This document shows positions 57,198-64,000 of a stretch of DNA of 64,000 nucleotides, piece by piece. The notes beneath the pieces are model-generated. The model was not told the origin of the DNA and searched no databases. It worked only from the letters and a program-made list of their open reading frames with translations. Position numbers and translations under genes: made by a program. The stretch's first letter is position 1. Each line of letters starts with the position of its first letter. Origin of the DNA: Bin87 sp965197635 (GTDB lineage: Bacteria > Chloroflexota > Dehalococcoidia > Lucifugimonadales > UBA3495); assembly GCA_965197635.1 (NCBI GenBank), contig CBDANN010000007.1, positions 496,001 to 560,000 of the forward strand. The letters run 5' to 3'.

Positions 57198-57608
57198 TGC
57201 ACGGGGTAGCGTCATCATTTGCACGGGGTAGCGTCATTGTTATCCGGCCGGCATAACTGGATATTATGTCGCGTATAACTCCCGGCGTGGCGGTGAGAAT
57301 CGCTCCAACCCGGTGTGGAATGGGTCGCAAATTGCCTCGCGACCATGTTTTAGGCGTGTGTGATGGCACTTTCTCTTCCTGGACGTTGGCAATGGCCGGG
57401 TCAGCACTTATTCTGCACGGGGTAGCGTCATAGCGTGACCCTGCAGCCTGCTGCCGTCTGCACGGGATAGCGTCATTTTTTGAACAGGAAAACATCTATT
57501 TTTCTGCGGAATGGCAAAATGCCTACGCTGATAGTTTCTCTGGAAATGCACGGGGTAGCGTCATTATTCGGGAGCATTTCTCCGTTTATGCGCACGGGGT
57601 AGCGTCAA
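57198..57608 (+). repeat. Six iteron-like repeats TGCACGGGGTAGCGTCAT
   Basis: Same-orientation 16-18-bp repeats at 57198, 57220, 57414, 57459 (one mismatch), 57547 and 57591. Start-to-start distances are 22, 194, 45, 88 and 44 bases, mostly multiples of 22, i.e. on the same face of the helix. The last repeat overlaps the final codons of the Rep-like gene (57586). This matches replication iterons or an operator array; spacing is too irregular, and intervals too dissimilar, for CRISPR. Confidence 0.75.
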
Positions 57609-57875
57609 TATCCGGCGGAAGCAACCTCATGGTGTTTCCGCTCCCTTCTGCCACGCGCAACTCTCCCGACTGTTCCAGTTGACGGATGACTTTCCGAGCG
57701 TCAGACAGGACATTGCGGCGTGCACTGCGCGCCGAGGTGGGGAAACATAGGCCGATGATCTCGTCCTCCGTCAACGGCGGATATCGCTCCGGATCGTTGA
57801 CTTGGGTCCAATAACGCCGCCTGCCTCTCCCAACCGGGAAATGGGTCCTCCCCGGCTCGAACCAACGGTAAGCTA

Positions 57876-59083
57876 GTACCGTTTCAATCTGATCTTGTCG
57901 GATAGATATGTTGGAGCTTACGGCGAGCATCTTTGGTGGTAAACCGCCAGTCGATGGCTAATCTTGCTGCGTTGCGCTCGCGTTCGAGCGCCGCAACCTC
58001 TCGCCGCAGCTCCGCCTCATCGCTGATACGGCGGTTCAGACATCCCCTGCTGAAGACGCTCAACTCGATCTCAGCCATGTTCAGCCAGCTGCCGTGCGTG
58101 GGAGTGTAATGAAACTCGAGGCGTTGGGCGATGCGCCGAGCTTCGGATGGCTCAAATGCTTCGTAGAGCGCGCCGAGCTGGTGGGTGTTGAGGTTGTCCA
58201 GTACCAGCCTGACCACCTCGGCATCAGGATATACCTCGTCCACCAGCCACCGCATCTGGTGCGCGAAGTCTACGGCAGTGCGGCGCTCGGTCACCGCCAC
58301 ATGTCTCCAGCCACCCCTCGGCTCACAGATCATGAACAGGTTCCGGGTCCCGTTACGCTGGTACTCGGTGTCATAGCGTGCCACCCGTCCCGGGGCAGCC
58401 TCCAGGGGCGGACGCACCGCTCCAGTCAATTGCCGGGAGGTCTCGTCGAAACACACTACCGGACGCTCCGGATGGTACGCCTGTTGGTACAGGTCCAGCA
58501 CGTCCTCCAGCCGCGCCACGAACTCCCCGCTCACCTTGGGGATACACCACTCCTTCTTCTGCCACGGCTTGAGTTCGTTTTTTTGAGCATCTGGCGCACC
58601 GTCTCTAGGGAGATGCTATCGGCAAACTCCAACTCCACCACCTGGTCGGCCAACAACTGGAGTGTCCAGTGCGTGTGCCCTTCGGGCGCGGCGCGGCACG
58701 CAATGGCGATCAGGTGCGCTTCCTGCTTGCCGTCCAGCTTGCGCTCCTGGCCCGGCCGCGGTCGGTCATTGATGGCGGCCTCAAGTCCTTCCTCCACGTA
58801 CCGCTTCCGCGCTCTGGCGACCGTGGCCGCGTTGACCAACAGCACATCGGCTATCTCACGGTCCCGAAGCCCCTGGTCAGCCTTGAGCAGCGACAGCGCA
58901 CGCTTCACGGTGCGCACTGACGCCTTGCCGCGCTGGGACACCTCATTGAGACGGGAGCGTTCGGCCTCGGTCAACTCTACTTTATACTTGATGGCAGCCA
59001 TGGCTGGGCACTTCCTCACACAAAGATCATGCCCAAGTATGGCTGCTTTCTTATATTCTTACAAATCTACCTGGCAACGGTAC
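57876..59083 (-). mobile_element. IS630-family element, copy C
   Basis: 1,208 bp; ends GTACCGTTTCAATCTG and the reverse complement GTACCGTTGCCAGGTAG; flanked by TA at 57874-57875 and 59084-59085. This is a different subgroup from copies A and B (ends GTACCGTT). It inserted in the Rep-like gene. Confidence 0.85.
57884..59001 (-). CDS. IS630 transposase, copy C (probable programmed -1 frameshift)
   Basis: Starts at 59001 (GAGGAAG about 10 bases upstream). The first frame has MAAIKYKVELTEAERSRLNE and two helix-turn-helix units, ending in the slippery run CTCAAAAAAACG at about 58580. A -1 shift joins the second frame: WQKKEWCIPKVSGEFVARLE, VCFDETSRQL (first Asp), LVLDNLNTHQLGALYEAFE (second Asp), THGSWLNMAEIELSVFS (Glu), ending at 57884. 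Total about 370 residues, normal for IS630. Because copies A and B have the shift at the same codon, I treat it as programmed and the gene as potentially active. Confidence 0.75.
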
Positions 59084-59360
59084 TAGGTTTAGCAACGCTC
59101 GGTAACCTGCTGCGGACTTTATTCCCCACTGCCGCAAGTTGTCGCTGACTTGTGGGCCGTTCCCGGAACCAGGCGGCAGGTCAACGATGATGCTGATCAG
59201 GTCGTCCAATTTTGCAGGCCCCCGTGGTATATCAGAAATGTTGACTATCCTGCGCGAACCTCCTCGCCCCGTTTCAGGGACGTACCAGGGTATTCGCGCA
59301 GCCGGTGATTCCAACGCCTCGAATGCTGCCATCAGACGAGGCCAGTACTCGTTGGGCCTA

Positions 59361-60338
59361 GTACCGTTGCCAGGTATATTTGTAAGAATATAAGAAAGCA
59401 GCCATACTTGGGCATGATCTTTGTGTGAGGAAGTGCCCAGCCATGGCTGCCATCAAGTATAAAGTAGAGCTGACCGAGGCCGAACGCTCCCGTCTCAATG
59501 AGGTGTCCCAGCGCGGCAAGGCGTCAGTGCGCACCGTGAAGCGTGCGCTGTCGCTGCTCCAGGCTGACCAGGGGCTTCGGGACCGTGAGATAGCCGATGT
59601 GCTGTTGGTCAACGCGGCCACGGTCGCCAGAGCGCGGAAGCGGTACGTGGAGGAAGGACTTGAGGCCGCCAGCAATGACCGACCGCGGCCGGGCCAGGAG
59701 CGCAAGGAGGACGTGCTGGACCTGTACCAACAGGCGTACCATCCGGAGCGTCCGGTAGTGTGTTTCGACGAGACCTCCCGGCAATTGACTGGAGCGGTGC
59801 GTCCGCCCCTGGAGGCTGCCCCGGGACGGGTGGCACGCTATGACACCGAGTACCAGCGTAACGGGACCCGGAACCTGTTCATGATCTGTGAGCCGAGGGG
59901 TGGCTGGAGACATGTGGCGGTGACCGAGCGCCGCACTGCCGTAGACTTCGCGCACCAGATGCGGTGGCTGGTGGACGAGGTATACCCTGATGCCGAGGTG
60001 GTCAGGCTGGTACTGGACAACCTCAACACCCACCAGCTCGGCTCGCTCTACGAAGCATTTGAGCCATCCGAAGCTCGGCGCATCGCCCAACGCCTCGAGT
60101 TTCATTACACTCCCACGCACGGCAGCTGGCTGAACATGGCTGAGATCGAGTTGAGCGTCTTCAGCAGGGGATGTCTGAACCGCCGTATCAGCGATGAGGC
60201 GGAGCTGCGGCGAGAGGTTGCGGCGCTCGAACGCGAGCGCAACGCAGCAAGATTAGCCATAGACTGGCGGTTTACCACCAAAGATGCTCGCCGTAATCTC
60301 CAACATATCTATCCGACAAGATCAGATTGAAACGGTAC
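59361..60338 (+). mobile_element. IS630-family element, copy D, internally deleted
   Basis: 978 bp; ends GTACCGTTGCCAGGTAT and GATTGAAACGGTAC; flanked by TA (59359-59360 and 60339-60340). Same subgroup as copy C and nearly identical to it outside a deletion of about 230 bp in the transposase gene. Inserted in the Rep-like gene upstream of copy C, in the opposite orientation. Confidence 0.85.
59443..60330 (+). CDS. IS630 transposase, copy D, fused by internal deletion
   Basis: A single 295-residue frame beginning MAAIKYKVELTEAERSRLNE. After RPRPGQERK the sequence jumps directly to EDVLDLYQQAYHPERPVVCF; the missing segment in copy C contains the end of the second DNA-binding region and the A-run frameshift site. 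All three catalytic residues remain (VCFDETS, VLDNLNTH, WLNMAEIE). The deletion therefore converts a two-frame gene into one frame, giving unshifted synthesis of a shortened protein. Whether it is active, inactive or inhibitory cannot be told. Confidence 0.75.
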   Translation: MAAIKYKVELTEAERSRLNEVSQRGKASVRTVKRALSLLQADQGLRDREIADVLLVNAATVARARKRYVEEGLEAASNDRPRPGQERKEDVLDLYQQAYHPERPVVCFDETSRQLTGAVRPPLEAAPGRVARYDTEYQRNGTRNLFMICEPRGGWRHVAVTERRTAVDFAHQMRWLVDEVYPDAEVVRLVLDNLNTHQLGSLYEAFEPSEARRIAQRLEFHYTPTHGSWLNMAEIELSVFSRGCLNRRISDEAELRREVAALERERNAARLAIDWRFTTKDARRNLQHIYPTRSD

Positions 60339-60341
60339 TAG

Positions 60342-61818
60342 TACTACAGTCGCGCTTGTGATGAAGGTTTCTGAAGGCATCTCCGGTAATGACACTGCAT
60401 GGCCCGGGCCTGGTGCCGTCGTCTCCAGCCTGACCAATGGATGGTCAGGGCAGGACTGCCCCGTGGCAGCCACAGGAGCCGGCATAGCAGTCGTCTGACC
60501 TCGGGTACGGTCAGTGGGATGAGTTCTCCCGGGAACCTATCCCCCTTTTACCGTCGCCACCGGCGGCATAGGACCGGATTACCGCCAGAAAGGCATGGGC
60601 CAGCAGCGCCCGGGTGATGTGCCGGTGCCAGCCGACCCACAGGCGTACCTCATACTCGTCCAGCCCCACCTCCTGTTTGGCCTCCTTGAAGGCGTCTTCG
60701 ATGATCCACCGGGTGCCAGCCACGCGCACCAGTTCCGCCAGCGATACCTCTCCCGTACTAAAACAGGCGTAGTAGGCCAGCTCCTCAGGATCGGCAATGC
60801 CCGAACCCTTGACCAAGCACGCACCAGCAGCCAATGCCCCTGATCCAGTGCTGACCAGGGTCCTATCGGCAACCAACCCCAATCGTAGAGGCGCGGCCCC
60901 TTGCTGCCCTCCCCAGCGCTCAGACGTTGCCACCGGTCATCGGGTATCTGCTGGGCCAGTTCACGGGCTGCCACCTGTGCCGAGCCATCCTCCGTATCCG
61001 CCCACAGCGGCCGATTGTTCAAAGATCTGGTTCTTCACCGCCAGCACGTAGGACAGGCTCTGTTCCTCCAGCCACCGTCGCAGTTGACACGATCTTTGAC
61101 CAATCGCATTGCCGTACACCGTATCCCCAGTTACCCAGGCAAAGGGCACCCCAACCGCCACCGCGCGGGCGATCATCTCCTGAGCCAGTTGTGCTTTGGT
61201 ATGAAAGACCACCCCTTCCGGGACACCGGCTTCCCGCCGCCGCTCCACATCCTCCGCCCACTCCTGGGGCAGATACAGCTCCCGATCCAGAAAGGCCGCG
61301 CCCCGTGGCGGCTGCCATACGCCAGGAACACCCCGATCTGACAGTTCTCCACCTTCCCCGCCGTGCCGCTGTACTGACGCTTCACCCCCACCGACTTCTG
61401 GCCTTGCTTCAGAAACCCCGTCTCATCCACCACCAGCACCCCGCCGGGGTCGCCCAGATGCTCCACCACGTACCCTTGCAGGTCGTCCCGTACTTGGTCC
61501 GCGTCCCAGTGGTACACCGCCAGCAGACGCTGCACACCGTCGGGCGTGGCGTCGCCAGCATATTCGGCCAACTGCCACCCGTTCTTGCGCTCCACCGACC
61601 CCAGCAATCCTTGCAGGTACGCCAGCGCCCGCTGCCGAGACTCACTGCGGCTGAAACGCGACGCGATACGCCCGTGCAGCGCCTGGAGCCCAGCCTCCCA
61701 GTCCAGCGTTTCCTCCAGCACGGCCTCTCGCTCCAGTAATGTCTGACCCATTTCCAACCCCTCCACTCTCACCAGTAATCATGGGCCTATCCTACCAAAG
61801 GCAAGCGCGACTGTAGTA
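60342..61818 (-). mobile_element. IS701-family element, copy 3
   Basis: 1,477 bp with ends TACTACAGTCGCGCTTG and CAAGCGCGACTGTAGTA. Flanking tetramers CTAG (left) and TTAG (right). Inserted exactly in the CTAG created by the right TA junction of IS630 copy D. Unlike copies 1 and 2 it is not flanked by a long repeat. Confidence 0.9.
60511..61772 (-). pseudogene. IS701 transposase copy 3 (micro-insertions, frameshifts)
   Basis: Near-identical to copy 2, with the same micro-insertions at 61090-61107, 61013-61030 and about 60800-60818, plus one additional 2-nt change near 61308 (CCCGTGGCGGC for CCCGTCGGC) that breaks the N-terminal frame as well. Motifs VLVVDETGFLKQG, FAWVTGDTVYGN and WIIEDAFKEAKQEVGLDEYE remain legible. 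Shared insertions prove that a defective version was copied, presumably in trans. Confidence 0.85.
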
Positions 61819-61821
61819 TTA

Positions 61822-62148
61822 GCCTGGAGTCGCCGCGACCTCCTCCTCGACGCGGAGGGGCGCCCATGCGACGAAAGCGAGGCCACCCAAGCCAGCATGC
61901 AGGGCTGCATCCGCATCGCAGCCCCAGCCCTCTGCCCAGGAGATTCGCGGAACAGCAGAGACTTGTCCTGGCACGCCGCTACCCACTTCCAGCGGCACAT
62001 CGGCTACGGCATCACGCCCTACGACCACGACACATCCATCGACCTGGCGCAGGCTGCCCGAAACCTCCGGGAAGCCGCCCAGTCGGCCCGGGCCGAGCCA
62101 AAGCGGCCAAGGAACCGCCGACCTACTCGCCCCGGCCGATGGACATGA
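61822..62148 (+). pseudogene. Hypothetical protein, N-terminally truncated
   Basis: An open frame from the IS701 junction: RDLLLDAEGRPCDESEATQA, SMQGCIRIAAPALCPGD, LSWHAATHFQRHIGYGITPY, DHDTSIDLAQAARNLREAAQ. It has coding character (WHAA and DHD clusters) but no family I recognise. The start lies beyond the IS701 and is not recoverable here. Its 3' end overlaps that of the convergent anti-sigma-type gene. Confidence 0.4.
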
Positions 62149-62490
62149 CCAGGCGGTTCCGGCCACTCCAGTAGTCGTAGAAGATCTCGTAGACCAGGTT
62201 CACGACGAGGTGAACCCCAAACCGCCCAGAGAACGAATATCCGCGTCCGACAAGAGGTCCGGCTTGGGTGCCTCCATCAGGGGGTCAAACGCCACGCCGT
62301 CGTCCGTGAACTCGATGGCCACCGCCTCATGCCCGGAGGACAGCACCACATCGAACCGCCGGCCCTCCACACAACCGTGATCACGCACGTTCAGGGCCAG
62401 CTCCTCCAACACGAGGTTGACCCGCATCACGAGCATGGGCTCCCAGCCTTCCCGCTCCCCCAAACCCTCGACGTGAGCCACCAGCCGGCT
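62123..62490 (-). pseudogene. RsbW/SpoIIAB-like anti-sigma kinase, truncated and frameshifted
   Basis: Reads SRLVAHVEGLGEREG, then the GHKL N-box MRVNLVLEELALNVRDHG (Glu and Asn that bind Mg-ATP), then A-IEFTDDGVAFDPLMEAPKP (G1 box D-D-G-V-x-F-D-P). After a 1-nt shift near 62215 comes GVHLVVNLVYEIFYDYWSGR NRLVMSI. All motifs of the HATPase_c_2 anti-sigma/serine kinase family are present. The N-terminus is lost at the IS5-type element (62491); a possible start (ATG GCC CAC) remains at about 63414 on the far side. It may have controlled a sigma factor. Confidence 0.75.
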
Positions 62491-62491
62491 C

Positions 62492-63393
62492 TAAGAGGGT
62501 GTGTGACAAAGGGTTTCAAGCAGGCCGGAGCCTTTTGAGCATGAGATGAACCATGGCAATGTGGACCCAGGCTTCGCTGCTTTCGGTCCGCTCTGCATAG
62601 TCTTTGCTCAACCGACGGCAACGGCTCAACCACGCCAGGGTGCGCTCGAGCACCCAGCGTCGGGGCAACACCTCAAATCGGTGGCTGTCCGGTTGCCGTC
62701 GCACCACGGTGAGCAGCCAACCCCCAGTGGCCCAGGCCCACGACACCAACCGGCCGGCGTAGCCAGCATCCGCCCAAATCACCTGCAACCGAGGAAACTG
62801 GCCCAGCAGTTTGGCCAACACCAGCTTGGCCCCATCCCGGTCTTGAATATTGGCAGCGTGAACCACCACGGCCAAGAGCAACCCCATGGTGTCCACTACG
62901 ATGTGTCCACTACGATGTGGCGCTTGCGTCCAGCAACCCGTTTACCGGCGTCATAGCCTCTGGGCCCCCTTTTTCCGTGGTCTTCACCGATTGGCTGTCG
63001 ATGATGGCCGCGCTGGGCGTGGCTTCCCGTCCGGCGGCTTCCCGAACCCGGGAACGCAAGGCCTCCTCTACCCGCTCCCAAGTCCCATCATCTCGCCACT
63101 TCCGAAAGTACCACCAGACCGTGCCCCAAGGTGGCAGGTCGTGGGGCATCAGCCGCCAGGGTATGCCGCCCCGCAACACGTACAGGATGCCGTTGACCAC
63201 TTCCCGCAGGTCCACGGTTCGGGGATGCCCCAGGGACGAGTCGGGTGGCAGCAGGGGCGCTAGCACTTCCCATTGGGCATCGGTCAAATCGCTGGGATAA
63301 GGTTTTCTGCTCATGCTCCCAGCCTAATGCCCTTCCTGCCCTCACCTCAAGAACCCTTGACGCCACTTTAGACCATTGTCACACACCCTCTTA
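62492..63393 (-). mobile_element. IS5-type element (second subgroup), copy 1, with transposase pseudogene
   Basis: Ends TAAGAGGGTGTGTGACAA and TTGTCACACACCCTCTTA, perfect 18-bp inverted repeats. The transposase starts at 63314 (MSRKPYPSDLTDAQWEVLAP), with IIDSQSVKTTEKGG, GRKRHIVVDT, VIWADAGYAG and WVLERTLAWLSRCRRLSKDY, ending at 62516. It is broken by a frameshift near 62955 and by a 14-bp tandem duplication GTGTCCACTACGAT at 62889-62902 and 62903-62916. Confidence 0.85.
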
Positions 63394-63454
63394 GGAAATG
63401 TGGGCCATGTTATCGCTAGACTACATGACCGTCGTAGCCATCGCTAACGTCCTC

Positions 63455-64000
63455 TTAGAGGGCGTGTGACAATGGGGTTCAGGCGGGGTGGAGCCGTTTG
63501 AGCATCAGGTGGACCATGGCGATATGCACCCAGGCTTCGCTGCTTTCCGTGCGCTCCTCGTAGTCCTTGCTCAACCGGCGACATCGGCTCAGCCAGGCCA
63601 GGGTACGCTCTACCACCCACCGGCGCGGCAACACCTCAAAGTGGTGGCGATCCGGTTTGCGCCGCACCACGGTGAGCAACCAGCCGCCGGTGGCCCCGGC
63701 CCAAGCCACCAGCCGACCCGCGTAGCCAGCGTCGGCCCAGATGACCTGCAATCGGGGAAATCGACCCAACAGTTTGGCCAACACCAACCGGGCGCCGTCC
63801 CGGTCCTGGATGCTGGCGGCATGAACCACCACGGCCAGCAACAATCCCATGGTGTCCACTACGATATGGCGCTTGCGTCCAGCCACCTTGTTACCGGCGT
63901 CGTAGCCCCGAGGCCCCTTTTTCCGTGGTTTTCACCGATTGGCTGTCGATCCTTGAACAATCCGGGATGGCGGCGCTGGGCGTAGCCGCTCGGCCCGCCG
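63455..64000 (-). mobile_element. IS5-type element (second subgroup), copy 2, runs off window
   Basis: The right-hand (3') end TTAGAGGGCGTGTGACAAT is at 63455. The transposase part 63479-63950 reads GYDAGNKVAGRKRHIVVDTM, VIWADAGYAGRLVAW and RWVVERTLAWLSRCRRLSKD. Upstream it is shifted at the GGCCCC run (about 63920) and carries a micro-insertion (CGATCCTTGAACAATCC, 63947-63963) absent from copy 1. The rest lies beyond base 64000. It is 61 bp from copy 1, with the orphaned start of the anti-sigma gene between them. Confidence 0.8.

Larger units (their letters stand above)
57586..59360 (-). pseudogene. Rep-like winged-helix protein, split by IS630
   Basis: Removing IS630 copy C and one TA joins 59086-59360 and 57586-57875 in frame across GYRALLNLAYRWFEPGRTHF. 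The combined fragment (~185 residues) reads EYWPRLMAAFEALES, RRIVNISDIPRGP, then a helix-turn-helix-rich part: YPPLTEDEIIGLCFPTSARS, ARRNVLSDARKVIRQLEQSG, ELRVAEG. This layout (two winged-helix-like halves, then a stop inside an iteron) suggests a plasmid-type replication initiator, but no motif proves it. The N-terminus is cut by IS630 copy D at 59361. Confidence 0.5.

Noticed and set aside
57198..57608. CRISPR-like direct repeats
   Set aside because: Intervals range from a few bases to 176, repeats are 16-18 bp and there are no cas genes; iterons or operators fit better.

Overview
GC-rich bacterial DNA, probably chromosomal, in which ordinary genes are islands in a dense field of insertion sequences (IS). 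Two very long predicted secreted proteins built from Ig-like, FN3, cadherin and leucine-rich repeats, a DUF1800/DUF1501/NHL operon, a sigma-70 factor with an unusual N-terminus and abundant IS701, IS630, IS66 and IS5 elements suggest a Chloroflexota lineage (SAR202/Dehalococcoidia or Caldilineae type, perhaps host-associated). This placement is an inference from protein style, not from a marker-gene tree. I saw no rRNA, tRNA or CRISPR array.

Layout. 1-5.2 kb: Tn3-derived miniature element with a dead resolvase, IS1380 remnant, IS21-type transposase with a cluster of CGATTAACGACA repeats, broken pRiA4b-ORF3-like gene. 5.4-9.4 kb: ISNCY and IS630 elements disrupting a membrane-protein gene, two tiny membrane proteins, a strong terminator. 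9.4-19.6 kb: a broken hypothetical gene, then a NERD protein, a UvrD-type helicase and an upstream NERD-like fragment. The helicase is split by IS256, itself carrying IS701, itself carrying IS66; the upstream gene is split by IS5. 20-24.7 kb: decaying metabolic genes (phosphotransferase, methyltransferase, SDR), a minimal tyrosine recombinase, a DUF1971-globin fusion and the first 78 codons of a qNOR nitric oxide reductase. 24.7-27.9 kb: recombinase, IS630, Tn3 and IS701 remnants. 27.9-35.7 kb: giant secreted protein with a dikinase-like phosphohistidine/ATP-grasp core. 35.8-39.6 kb: IS701, IS5, a MITE and a small CxxC protein. 39.7-43.3 kb: intact DUF1800-DUF1501-NHL operon. 44.3-53 kb: SnoaL-like protein and a giant subtilase/beta-helix/cadherin/LRR protein. 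53-57 kb: two small genes, a sigma-70 gene split by IS5, an HNH endonuclease. 57-64 kb: iteron-like repeats beside a Rep-like winged-helix gene split by IS630, then IS701 and IS5 copies around an anti-sigma-factor remnant.

Five IS-split genes (helicase, its upstream neighbour, sigma factor, Rep-like gene, membrane protein) rejoin in frame when the IS and one target duplication are removed, so the insertions look recent. Many other genes carry 1-nt indels, often in G runs; these could be real decay or uncorrected sequencing errors, and the two cannot be separated from sequence alone. Distinct from these are short tandem duplications (14-17 nt) and a recurring ~18-nt micro-insertion, which look biological.
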